DNA from: Bacteroidota bacterium
Lineage (GTDB): Bacteria > Bacteroidota > Bacteroidia > Bacteroidales > VadinHA17
DNA length: 64,000 nt
Assembly: GCA_029547705.1 (NCBI GenBank)
Contig: JAKPOU010000051.1
Location: 1 to 64,000 of the forward strand
Direction of reading: 5' to 3'
Below, in pieces: positions 34,920-43,224 of this stretch (the stretch's first letter is position 1; each line of letters begins with the position of its first letter). The notes under the pieces are model-generated. The model had not been told where the DNA came from. It saw only the letters and a program-made list of their open reading frames with translations, and ran no database searches. The position numbers and the translations under genes are program-made.

Positions 34920-37553
34920 ATGAAAAAAACTATTTTATTTTTTATTATTTTGATAATTATGTCATTACAGCTTTCATCTCAAGCTGTAACCTATCTTCTT
35001 CACGACAACTGGAAAGCAAAGAGGGCTTCTGACGTTCTGATTGACGGATGTGAGCTTACCGGCAGTGAATTAATGCCTGAAGGATGGATGGAGGCTGTTG
35101 TCCCCGGAACTGTTCTAACCACGCTTCTGCATAACAAGCTTGTTCCGGACCCTTTCTACGGACTGAACAATAATCTGATTCCGGATATTTATGATACCGG
35201 CAGGGATGAATACACGTACTGGTTTTACAATGAATTTGAGATTCCGGATCTTAAGGAGGGTCAGCAGGCATGGCTCAGTTTCAGAGGTATAAATTACTTT
35301 GCCGACATATTCCTCAACGGCCACCGCGTGAATGCCAGCACCCACCGGGGAATGTTCCTGAGGGAAAAATATCTTATTACCAAATATATCAGCAAGGACG
35401 GGCCAAACAGGCTGGCAGTCCTGGTAGCACCGCCCGATCCTCCCGGCAATGCTGCAGCCGGACAGGGAGGGGACGGGACAATAGGCCGTAATGTGGCAAT
35501 GCAGTTCACAGCCGGATGGGACTGGATATGTCCTGTCCGTGACCGAAATACCGGTATTTGGGATCAGGTAGCCGTTGAAATCACCGGTGCGGCCGATCTG
35601 AGGAATCCATACGTGGAAACCCGTGTTCCCGGAACAAGGATGCCGGGAGAAAAACAGGCTCCCGCATTTGTCAGGACTTCCGTTGAAATAAAAAATCCTA
35701 CATCAAGAGTAATTAATGGTATCCTGCGCCTGGAATTCGACAGGTATAAGGTAAGTATCAATGCGGTACTTGAGCCCCGCGAGGAGAAAGTATTCTCATT
35801 TCCCGAGATAAAAGTTGAGGAACCCCGGCTGTGGTGGCCGAACGGAATTGGTGATCAGCCTCTTTATAACATGAAGATCGATTATTCCGACAGGAACGGT
35901 ACGAAATTCGATTCTGAAACCCTCACATTCGGAATAAGGGAGACATCCAACTATTTTGACAGTGTAATCACTGCGCAGGTCTTTTGCGTGAACGGACAGA
36001 AAATCTTTATCAAAGGAGGAAACTGGATAGCATCAGATGCGCTGCTCCGCCTTTCCAAAGAGCGTTACGACGCGGAAATCAGGCTTCACGCTGGGATGAA
36101 CATGAACATGATACGGGTATGGGGCGGAGGATTGACAGAACGCCCGGAATTCTATGAAGCCTGCGACAAATACGGTATCCTGGTATGGCAGGATATCTGG
36201 ATAACAGGCGACTGTAACGGAGAATGGGATGATCCACTGAAAAAGGAATCGCAGGCCAGACGAAAAGCATATCCTGATGATCATGACCTTTTCCTGGAAT
36301 CCCTGACCGATCAGATCAAAATGCTCCGGAACCATCCAAGTCTCTATCTCTGGTGCGGGGGAAACGAAACATATCCCCCGGCCGACATTCTCCAGGCATG
36401 TGAAAAGGATATCTTTCCGGCATATGATCCGTCACGGTTCTTCCTCGACATGTCTACCTCGCCTAAACTCATGACCAACATAATCGGCGGCGTGGGCGAC
36501 GGTCCCTATGGCATTAGGGAACCCGAAGAGATATTCACTGTAAGATCCTTTCCATTTAATCCGGAAACAGGATCCATAGGAATTCCCAACTATGACGGAT
36601 TGATAAAATTCATTCCGGAAAACGAACTGAAACCACCGCAGTCTCCGAGAGCATCCGGATCGTGGGCTTATCATAAATATCTTCCGCTCATGGATTTTCC
36701 GGACAGATACGGCAGGGTAAAGGATGTCAGGGATTTCTGCATGAAGGCTCAGCTGGTAAGCTATGAGCAGTACCGTGCCCTCCAGGAAGCATTCAACCAT
36801 AAAATGTGGGACTGGTACACCGGTATGCTTGTTTGGAAAAATCAGAATCCCTGGACCTCACTGCGAGGATTCTTCTACGATTACTACCTTGATTATACCG
36901 GTGCCTATTTTGGATACAGGCATGCTGCCGCCCCCGTGCACATACAGCTTAATCTCAGCGATTCAGTTGTATGTGTTTTAAATCAGACTTCCAAGGATTT
37001 GAATAATATTACTGCAAGTGTTACTTTATATGATCTTCACGGCAGGATCATATCTGAATCCGGCAAAACCATAAGTCTGAAAGCAAACGATCTTGTGTTG
37101 CTCAACAAAGTTGTTCTGCCGGAAACAAGTACTGAAGAACTTTACTTCCTGAAACTGATTCTCCGGGATAAGGAAAAAATAATTGACGAGAATCTGTACT
37201 GGCTTTCAAACAAACCAAAGTCATATGCAAAGCTGAATGAACTGACTGAAGTAACACTTAAGACGGATATCGTTAAATCTACAGATAATAAATATATTAT
37301 AAATGTTACAAATCCTGCTGATGAAACTGCATTCTTCATACGCCTCAAGGTGAATGACCCGGATGGTAAGCTTGTTCTTCCGGTCTTTCTCACCGAAAAC
37401 TACTTCACTTTGCTGCCCGGTGAAAGCAGGGCGGTTGAGCTTGACATTCCGTCTTTACTTGCAAATCCTCCTTCAGGTATAAAACAGAAGGCCGGGGAAC
37501 TGAGACTGATCACTGAAGGCTGGAATATCAAAGCACAGGAAAAAACATTCTGA
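34920..37553 (+). CDS. GH2 enzyme (exo-glucosaminidase / beta-mannosidase-like)
   Basis: An 877-residue secreted glycoside hydrolase (signal peptide ending LQLSSQ). It has the GH2 order of a sugar-binding domain (VPGTVLTTLLHNKLVPDPFYG, YWFYNEFEIP, LSFRGINYFADIFLNG), Ig-like domain, and TIM barrel. The acid/base is Glu483 in LWCGGNETYPP; Glu549 in NPETGSIGIP is the best nucleophile candidate by comparison with the SEVGS motif of exo-glucosaminidase and endo-beta-mannosidase relatives. The VPGTVLTTL and DPFYGLNN motifs favour that branch over beta-galactosidases. Sugar specificity cannot be fixed by reading. Flanked by two CBM9-like genes. Confidence 0.88.
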   Translation: MKKTILFFIILIIMSLQLSSQAVTYLLHDNWKAKRASDVLIDGCELTGSELMPEGWMEAVVPGTVLTTLLHNKLVPDPFYGLNNNLIPDIYDTGRDEYTYWFYNEFEIPDLKEGQQAWLSFRGINYFADIFLNGHRVNASTHRGMFLREKYLITKYISKDGPNRLAVLVAPPDPPGNAAAGQGGDGTIGRNVAMQFTAGWDWICPVRDRNTGIWDQVAVEITGAADLRNPYVETRVPGTRMPGEKQAPAFVRTSVEIKNPTSRVINGILRLEFDRYKVSINAVLEPREEKVFSFPEIKVEEPRLWWPNGIGDQPLYNMKIDYSDRNGTKFDSETLTFGIRETSNYFDSVITAQVFCVNGQKIFIKGGNWIASDALLRLSKERYDAEIRLHAGMNMNMIRVWGGGLTERPEFYEACDKYGILVWQDIWITGDCNGEWDDPLKKESQARRKAYPDDHDLFLESLTDQIKMLRNHPSLYLWCGGNETYPPADILQACEKDIFPAYDPSRFFLDMSTSPKLMTNIIGGVGDGPYGIREPEEIFTVRSFPFNPETGSIGIPNYDGLIKFIPENELKPPQSPRASGSWAYHKYLPLMDFPDRYGRVKDVRDFCMKAQLVSYEQYRALQEAFNHKMWDWYTGMLVWKNQNPWTSLRGFFYDYYLDYTGAYFGYRHAAAPVHIQLNLSDSVVCVLNQTSKDLNNITASVTLYDLHGRIISESGKTISLKANDLVLLNKVVLPETSTEELYFLKLILRDKEKIIDENLYWLSNKPKSYAKLNELTEVTLKTDIVKSTDNKYIINVTNPADETAFFIRLKVNDPDGKLVLPVFLTENYFTLLPGESRAVELDIPSLLANPPSGIKQKAGELRLITEGWNIKAQEKTF

Positions 37554-37591
37554 GATCATAAACCAAATTTAACTTCAACTGATTTATAGTC

Positions 37592-38425
37592 ATGAAACCC
37601 CAATTGCAATACGGATGCAGCGAAAAGGACATTGTTGAATACACCTGCCGCAAAACGGCTGAAAGGATAGAGATCAACGGCGACCTCACTAAGCCGGTCT
37701 GGTTAAATGCAGCCAGGTCAGGGCGCTTTGTCGATATGGTAACCGGCGATCCGGGACTTTATGACACCCGTGCAGCTGCCCTCTGGAATGAGGAATATCT
37801 CTATATCGCATTCTGGGCGGAAGAGCCCTTTGTGACAGCCACCCTTACTGAAAAGGACTCAATAATCTTCCTGGAGAATGATCTTGAGGTTTTCATTGAC
37901 GGGGGAGACTGTTATTATGAACTGGAAATAAATGCCCTGAACACCATTTATGAAGTCTTCTTCATCTGGCGTGATGCCTATGAAAAAGGAGGAAGATTTG
38001 ATGTTCCGGAATTTGATGTATTTAAAAAAACATCCATGACCTTCGGAGGGGATTATGACCGGACAGGAAAATATTTCTGGTGGGGAAAACATCCGAGGGG
38101 ACTGAGATGGGCATTCCTGGACTATGATATGCCGGGCCTTGAAACTGCTGTTAAAATAGACGGCACGATAAATGATAATTCGGATACAGACAAGGGATGG
38201 GCGGCCGAGATAGCCATTCCGTGGAAAAGCCTGAAATGGCTCGCAAACGGAAGGGCACTTCCGCCGGAGGAGGGTGATGTCTGGAGAATCTTCCTGGGCC
38301 GTTTCCAGAAAATGTCACCCTCGGGACAGGAAATAATCCCTCATCCTGCATGGGCCATGAACAGGCACGGGGTTTACGACACCCATATCCCGGAATGCTT
38401 CAGCAGATTCAGGTTCGTAACCTGA
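37592..38425 (+). CDS. CBM9-like protein without signal peptide
   Basis: A 277-residue protein that shares the layout of the CBM9-like lipoprotein at 33594: INGDLTKPVWLNAARSGRFV, ALWNEEYLYIAFWAEEPFV, FLENDLEVFIDGGDCYYELE, INALNTIYEVFF, GWAAEIAIPWKSL and VWRIFLGRFQKM. No signal peptide or lipobox is visible from ATG 37592, and no better upstream start exists, so it may be cytoplasmic or exported by an unusual route. It follows the GH2 gene by 38 bases. It has an extra insertion of about 40 residues (FKKTSMTFGGDYDRTG...). Confidence 0.82.
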   Translation: MKPQLQYGCSEKDIVEYTCRKTAERIEINGDLTKPVWLNAARSGRFVDMVTGDPGLYDTRAAALWNEEYLYIAFWAEEPFVTATLTEKDSIIFLENDLEVFIDGGDCYYELEINALNTIYEVFFIWRDAYEKGGRFDVPEFDVFKKTSMTFGGDYDRTGKYFWWGKHPRGLRWAFLDYDMPGLETAVKIDGTINDNSDTDKGWAAEIAIPWKSLKWLANGRALPPEEGDVWRIFLGRFQKMSPSGQEIIPHPAWAMNRHGVYDTHIPECFSRFRFVT

Positions 38426-38426
38426 A
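38408..38426 (+). terminator. Hairpin across a stop codon
   Basis: TTCAGGTT-CGT-AACCTGAA is a perfect 8-bp stem with a 3-base loop spanning the end of the CBM9-like gene, including its TGA. No T tract follows, so it may slow ribosomes or stabilise the mRNA end rather than terminate. The rest of the gap to 38678 shows nothing. Confidence 0.35.
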
Positions 38427-38678
38427 ATTCAGAATTGGCCGGCATTTAGAAAACCGTATCAACGGGCTTTCCCTGATACAGTTTATTTATTAAAATGACT
38501 ACCGGTAATGATATAGGAGTTATAACGTCAGATTGGTCATGAATTTTATGAACCCATTTGGCTGATGATGCAGAAGCTGAGATTGACAATGGGATCCGGA
38601 GACAGCAGGTATAAGCTGAATTAGATTGTCGGGTTGGATGAGGGCTTCTTTGAGATTGTGGATACAAAAACAGAAGAC

Positions 38679-40304
38679 ATGATAAAAAGAATATTACTCT
38701 TTCTCCTTTCTGTAATGGTATTATCCTGTACCGGTCATACCGATACAATATCCATAAAGATAGAAAACCCTGTTCTTCCGGTGTTAACCGGAAAGGATGC
38801 CAATCCTGTGCTGAAAATCAAAATGATCCGCCAGCAGCCGGCAGATTACTCATTGCAAAAGGTCGTTATTTCGTTGGAGGGAACAACTGACCTGAACGAT
38901 ATTGAGCATGTATCGCTTTTTAAATCAGACGGTGAAGGGCGGTTTACCACCGGTAATCTTATAGGTAAAGTGCAATCACCTGCCTCCGTCGTTACGTTTA
39001 AGGATAATTTCAACATTACTGAAGATACACTTACATTTTGGTTATCGGTTACATTAAAAGAGAGTATGGATCTGTCACACAGAATCAAGGTACAATGTAA
39101 AAGTATTACAACGGATATCGGGAAAGTACCTGTTCCTTCCGACGATACACAGAGTCTTAGAGTAGGTGTAGCAGTACGTCAGCATATGAAGGACGATGTG
39201 CATACCTCCCGTATTCCGGGATTGGCCACCTCGAAGGATGGAACATTACTTGCAATTTATGATGCGCGGTATGAAAGTGCGAGGGATTTACAGGGACATA
39301 TCGATATTGGATTGAACCGTAGTACCGACGGAGGACGTACATGGCAACCGATGCAGATCGTGTTGGACATGAAGGAATGGGGTGGATTGCCGGAGAAGTA
39401 CAACGGAGTAAGTGATGCCTGCATTCTGGTGGACGACAATACCGGAGATATCTATATAGCAGGTCTTTGGATGCATGGTGTACTCGACCCGGAAACCGGG
39501 AAGTGGGTTAAGGGGATGACCAAAGATAGTATCCGGTGGATCCATCAATGGCAGGCGAAAGGGTCCCAACCGGGATTCGGTGTAAAGGAAACTTCACAGT
39601 TCCTGATCACGAAGAGTACTGATGACGGATTAACCTGGAGTGAACCGGTAAATATTACATCTGTCAAGAAAAAGGAATGGTGGTTATTTGCTCCCGCGCC
39701 GGGCCACGGCATCACCCTGTCGGATGGTACATTGGTATTTCCGACACAAGGACGGGATGAGACGGGTAAACCGTTTTCCAATATCACGTGGAGCAAAGAC
39801 GGAGGAATAACATGGACAACCAGTAATCCTGCACATAAGAATACGACGGAATGTATGGCTGTCCAGCTATCCGATGGATCCATTATGTTGAATATGAGGG
39901 ATAACCGCAACCGGGGAAATGATGAGGTGAACGGACGGACCATCGCCACAACTACCGACCTGGGAGAAACATGGACGGAACATCCCACTTCCAGGAAAGC
40001 ATTGATAGAACCAACCTGTATGGCAAGCCTGCATAAACATGTTTATCATGAAAAAGGTGTTGAGAAATCTGTATTACTTTTCGCCAATCCCGCTTCTACC
40101 TCTAACCGGGATCATATTACGTTGAAAGTGAGTAAGGATGATGGCAATACATGGCCCGAAGATAAACATATTCTGCTGGATGAATATAGCGGACGGGGAT
40201 ATTCCTGTATAACATCGGTAAATGATTCAACCATCGGTATCCTTTTTGAAAGTAGTCAGGCCGATATCGTTTTCCAAACTGTATCATTAAAGGAGATCCG
40301 ATAA
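38679..40304 (+). CDS. Exo-alpha-sialidase lipoprotein
   Basis: A 541-residue lipoprotein (ATG 38679 gives a leader ending VLSC). An N-terminal beta domain of about 150 residues comes first, as in Bacteroides sialidases. The catalytic beta-propeller then has SRIPGLA (the FRIP-type arginine motif, about residue 177) and five Asp boxes: STDGGRTW (215), STDDGLTW (313), SKDGGITW (372), TTDLGETW (425) and SKDDGNTW (485). Sialidases release terminal sialic acid from host glycans. A shorter sialidase-fold gene follows. Confidence 0.9.
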   Translation: MIKRILLFLLSVMVLSCTGHTDTISIKIENPVLPVLTGKDANPVLKIKMIRQQPADYSLQKVVISLEGTTDLNDIEHVSLFKSDGEGRFTTGNLIGKVQSPASVVTFKDNFNITEDTLTFWLSVTLKESMDLSHRIKVQCKSITTDIGKVPVPSDDTQSLRVGVAVRQHMKDDVHTSRIPGLATSKDGTLLAIYDARYESARDLQGHIDIGLNRSTDGGRTWQPMQIVLDMKEWGGLPEKYNGVSDACILVDDNTGDIYIAGLWMHGVLDPETGKWVKGMTKDSIRWIHQWQAKGSQPGFGVKETSQFLITKSTDDGLTWSEPVNITSVKKKEWWLFAPAPGHGITLSDGTLVFPTQGRDETGKPFSNITWSKDGGITWTTSNPAHKNTTECMAVQLSDGSIMLNMRDNRNRGNDEVNGRTIATTTDLGETWTEHPTSRKALIEPTCMASLHKHVYHEKGVEKSVLLFANPASTSNRDHITLKVSKDDGNTWPEDKHILLDEYSGRGYSCITSVNDSTIGILFESSQADIVFQTVSLKEIR

Positions 40305-40446
40305 TCATACAGGGAACCGGGGGCCTTTCCTGACAGACATGACGTTTAGAAAAGACAGCGCCCATTCCGGTCATGGTAATGATTACATCAGCAGGGTCAG
40401 ATCAATTGTCATACTGAATTTTAATAGTTTAACACTCCTTAAGAAA

Positions 40447-41481
40447 ATGAAAAAATTAACACAACCAGCACTCCTGCTTGGAATAAGCCTGATAATTTCT
40501 CATGCCACAAGCAATGCACAGATTAAACCGGAAGATGTTTCAGTCAGAAAAATCTGGAGTAATGAGTACCATAATGCTTTTACATCCCTTATCTGGTTCA
40601 AAGGCAGTTTTTATTGTTCGTTCCGTCAGGGAAGTGATCACGCCGGAGGTGTCGATGGAGTCGTACGTATTATAAAATCAAAAGATGGTATAAACTGGAC
40701 ATCGGTTGCAGTGCTTGAGAAAAAAGGTTACGATCTCAGAGACCCTAAATTGTCTGTTACACCTGACGGAAGAATTCTGGTAAACATGGGAGGTTCAGTA
40801 TATAAAGACAGGAAACTCATGAGCCGTTTATCTCATGTTTCTTTTTCAAATAGTTCAGGGAAGAAATTCTCTGATCCCCAGCCCATTGGTATTTCAGCCA
40901 ATGCCAAAACAAATTTTGATTGGCTGTGGAGAGTTTCATGGTATAATAAGATTGGTTATGGGGTTGCATATTCGACGGGAGAAGAAAAAGAAGACCAAGA
41001 ATGGTCAGTCTGCCTTCTTAAAACTACCGATGGTATTAATTATGACCTGGTTACCAGGCTTTCATTGGATGGGAGGCCCAACGAAACTACTGTGAGGATA
41101 ATGCCTGACGGGGAAATGTTGATGATGGTTCGCCGGGAATCAGGCACAGGCTTCTGGGGAAGAAGCAAGCCTCCATATAAGGAGTGGAGTTGGACAGATA
41201 CAGGAATCCGGTTTGGCGGACCTGACTTTACAGCGTTAAATGACGAGCTTTTTATCGCCGGTACCAGGATATATGAAAAACCGGCAATAACCGGATTATT
41301 TTTAGTTAACAGGGAAGGGCAATTCAGAAATCTGCTCCGGCTGCCTTCAGGAGGTGATAATAGTTATCCCGGATTTGTTGTAGGCAGGAAAAAAATATTC
41401 GTATCATACTATTCCTCGCATGAGGGTAATTCATCAATTTATCTGGCTGAAATACCATTATCTCTGATTGAAGGATTATGA
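40447..41481 (+). CDS. Secreted sialidase-fold (BNR-repeat) protein
   Basis: A 344-residue exported protein (start ATG 40447; signal peptide ending TSNAQ; an earlier in-frame ATG at 40339 would add an unlikely leader). The sequence shows a propeller-like pattern: HNAFTSLIWFKGSFYCSFRQ, KSKDGINWTSVAVL, RDPKLSVTPDGRILVNMGG, KTTDGINYDLVTRLS and NETTVRIMPDGEMLMMVRR. Asp boxes are weak (SKDGINW, TTDGINY) and no clear FRIP arginine is visible, so it may act on another sugar or only bind one. It follows the sialidase by 142 bases. Confidence 0.75.
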   Translation: MKKLTQPALLLGISLIISHATSNAQIKPEDVSVRKIWSNEYHNAFTSLIWFKGSFYCSFRQGSDHAGGVDGVVRIIKSKDGINWTSVAVLEKKGYDLRDPKLSVTPDGRILVNMGGSVYKDRKLMSRLSHVSFSNSSGKKFSDPQPIGISANAKTNFDWLWRVSWYNKIGYGVAYSTGEEKEDQEWSVCLLKTTDGINYDLVTRLSLDGRPNETTVRIMPDGEMLMMVRRESGTGFWGRSKPPYKEWSWTDTGIRFGGPDFTALNDELFIAGTRIYEKPAITGLFLVNREGQFRNLLRLPSGGDNSYPGFVVGRKKIFVSYYSSHEGNSSIYLAEIPLSLIEGL

Positions 41482-41791
41482 ACAAACCGACTTCGAACAA
41501 ATTCATTTGTAGCCAATGGATTTTTTGGAGGGAAGTCTGGTGGCTATAACTGCAATGGTGTTTATTACGTCTTCCGGCATAATTTCAGCCTTGTATTGTA
41601 TTTACCGGACTTCCTTTTAATAGATATTGGCAGGAATATTAAGGCAAATCTGGTTTTTATTGCAGATACAATTTAAGGAATAATCTGGCATAAATTGCTT
41701 ATAGAGTAAAAAATACAAATTAAGCTGCACAATAACTACCCTAAAAAACAATCATTGTACACCCTCGGTATATATAAACAAGCAACGAGGC
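41482..41791. other. Intergenic region with no recognisable gene
   Basis: These 310 bases between the sialidase-fold gene and the 31-bp repeats are A/T-rich. No open frame with a plausible product, tRNA or convincing promoter could be found. Confidence 0.6.
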
Positions 41792-41853
41792 GATTGCATC
41801 ACGTAAAACTCTACCTCGAAAGGATTGCACCACATAAAACTCTACCTCGTGAG
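41792..41853. repeat. Two tandem 31-bp repeats beside the insertion sequence
   Basis: Units 41792-41822 and 41823-41853 share GATTGCA(C/T)CAC(A/G)TAAAACT followed by CTACCTCG. A third copy stands at 43113-43143, just beyond the insertion sequence. The second unit ends in a CCTCGTGAGG hairpin. There are no spacers, so this is not a CRISPR array. Confidence 0.85.
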
Positions 41854-41886
41854 GATTGAACCTGCAACAAAAAATCGGACACTTTA

Positions 41887-42790
41887 TTAAGCTACTAATT
41901 GATTTATAAATTTCTCTTTTTTATTTCTGATTGACGTTTTTATTGCAGTATGAATACGGTCAACGTTATACCATGCTTCAATATATTCAAATACAGAAAG
42001 TTTTGCTTCTTTAAATGTCTTATAACTGTGATGATAAACATGTTCGACTTTCAGTGTCTTAAAGAAGCTTTCTGCTGGCAGCATTATCCCAGCAATCTCC
42101 TTTGCGACTCATGCTTCTTTCAACATTTTTGTACGAGGAGAGGAGATTTGTAAACTCATTGCAGGCATATTGAATACCTCTGTCAGAATGGAAAATAAGC
42201 TTGTCCGTTATGATCCGGTTCCTGACAGCCATTTTCCATGCCGGAATGGTTGTATGAGCAGCCTTCAAAGATCTACTGTATGACCAGCCGATTACTTTCC
42301 TGTCATAAAGGTCAATAATAGCGGTCAAATAAAGCCACCCCTGGAACGTTTTTATATAAGTCAAATCAGACACCCATCTGTGCCGGACGGACCACAGTGA
42401 AGTCCCTGGTGAGCTTATTTTCAACAACAGGGTAGTTATGTCTGGAATCAGTGGTAATAACCCATTTCTTACGGATAATACTCTTGATATTCTGCTTTTT
42501 CATCAGCCGTGCTACTCTCTGCCTTGATACATGAAATCCTTCTTCCTGAAGCTTTATAGTTATCCTGGGACTGCCGTAGGTGCCTTTACTCTGATCGTAA
42601 ATCTTTTTTATCCGTTCAGACAACTCCATGTTCTCAATAGACCGCTTGCTTGGATTGCGCTTCAGCCAGCAATAATATGAACTCCTGCTTACCTTTAATA
42701 CTTTACACATCTTCTCAATGGGAAATATACAGGTATGTGTCCTTATGAATTGGAATATTTGCCATCGCTCCCGGAGAAAATGCTTACAGC
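41887..42790 (-). pseudogene. IS3-family transposase orfB, broken by two frameshifts
   Basis: The DDE integrase is split over three frames. Piece 1 (to about 42377) holds the HTH_21-like region EKMCKVLKVSRSSYYCWL. At 42377 an extra base (or loss of two) changes RPAQ-WVSDLTY to RPAQMGV and a stop. Piece 2 continues with WVSDLTYIKTFQGWLYL and FHSDRGIQYACNEF (first two catalytic Asp). At 42076 a second shift interrupts DNAA-AESFFKTLKVE, which carries the catalytic Glu. Piece 3 ends at 41887. The 5' part has no start codon of its own and depends on a -1 frameshift from orfA. Confidence 0.88.
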
Positions 42791-43054
42791 TTTTTTTAAG
42801 ATATCACGCTCTAACTGGGCATCTCGAAGTTCTTTTTTTAACCGGGCTATCTCCTTTTGTTCCTCTGTCATCAATTTGTTACCCTGACCCGGGAAGCTGG
42901 CACCCAAATTTGCCGAAGCTTCCCGTCTCCAACGATAGATAAGTTCTGCTCGAATATCCAGCTCCTTTGCCAGAACAGTCAGATCGTCTCTTGTGTGTGA
43001 AAGCTCAACAACCATTTGTTTGAACTCCGGGTCATACTTTCTTCTTTTTTTCAT
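42743..43054 (-). CDS. IS3-family transposase orfA (helix-turn-helix)
   Basis: About 103 residues starting MKKRRKYDPEFKQM at 43054 (a start 18 bases upstream is also possible). LTVLAKELDIRAELIYRWRR is the helix-turn-helix, followed by a leucine-zipper-like coiled coil (EIARLKKELRDAQLERDILKK). This is the normal DNA-binding OrfA of IS3 elements. The frame is intact. An A7 run near its end allows -1 slippage into orfB. Confidence 0.88.
   Translation of the reverse strand: MKKRRKYDPEFKQMVVELSHTRDDLTVLAKELDIRAELIYRWRREASANLGASFPGQGNKLMTEEQKEIARLKKELRDAQLERDILKKAVSIFSGSDGKYSNS
42791..42797 (-). promoter_or_regulatory. A7 slippery site for programmed -1 frameshift
   Basis: On the minus strand TTAAAAAAAGCTG encodes L-K-K-A in orfA. 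Slipping back one base gives an open frame (KKSCKHFLRERWQIF...) that runs without stops into the EKMCKVLKV start of orfB. This is the classical IS3 fusion mechanism. Confidence 0.75.
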
Positions 43055-43112
43055 ATCCGTTAAATTAAGCATTTTAGCTTAACTTACTGTCCGGATAAAG
43101 GTAGCAGTTCCA

Positions 43113-43143
43113 GATTGCATCACGTAAAACTCTACCTAGAAGG
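43113..43143. repeat. Third copy of the 31-bp repeat, right of the insertion sequence
   Basis: GATTGCATCACGTAAAACT then CTACCTAGAAG matches the unit at 41792 almost exactly. It starts 17 bases beyond the right end of the insertion sequence. Confidence 0.85.
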
Positions 43144-43148
43144 GAAAG

Positions 43149-43209
43149 TTAAATAAAGAAATATCTTATTTAAGTTATTTTGCATTCTCTTAAATAACGA
43201 TTAGTTTTG
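43149..43209 (+). promoter_or_regulatory. Promoter of the Fic gene with upstream dyad
   Basis: TTTG at 43179-43182, exactly 19 bases, then TAGTTTTG at 43202-43209. This is the full Bacteroidota promoter pattern TTTG-N19-TAnnTTTG. Transcription should start near 43213, giving a leader of about 12 bases to ATG 43225. Just upstream lies an inverted repeat, TTAAATAA (43149-43156) and TTATTTAA (43166-43173), a possible operator, perhaps for the C-terminal winged helix of the Fic protein itself (inference). Confidence 0.8.
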
Positions 43210-43224
43210 TTTAAAATAACTGAA

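Larger units (their letters stand above)
41875..43095 (-). mobile_element. IS3-family insertion sequence, about 1.22 kb, decayed
   Basis: The ends carry imperfect inverted repeats: CGGACACTTTATTAAGC on the left (from about 41876) and GCTTAACTTACTGTCCG on the right (to about 43094), matching at 13 of 17 positions. Inside, on the minus strand, are orfA (HTH protein) and orfB (DDE integrase), the standard IS3 arrangement and size. orfB has two single-base frameshifts, so the copy cannot make a normal transposase. The exact ends and target duplication cannot be fixed by eye. Confidence 0.85.

Noticed and set aside
41792..43143. Possible CRISPR array from repeated 31-bp units
   Set aside because: The first two units abut without spacers, the third is separated by an insertion sequence, and no cas genes are near.
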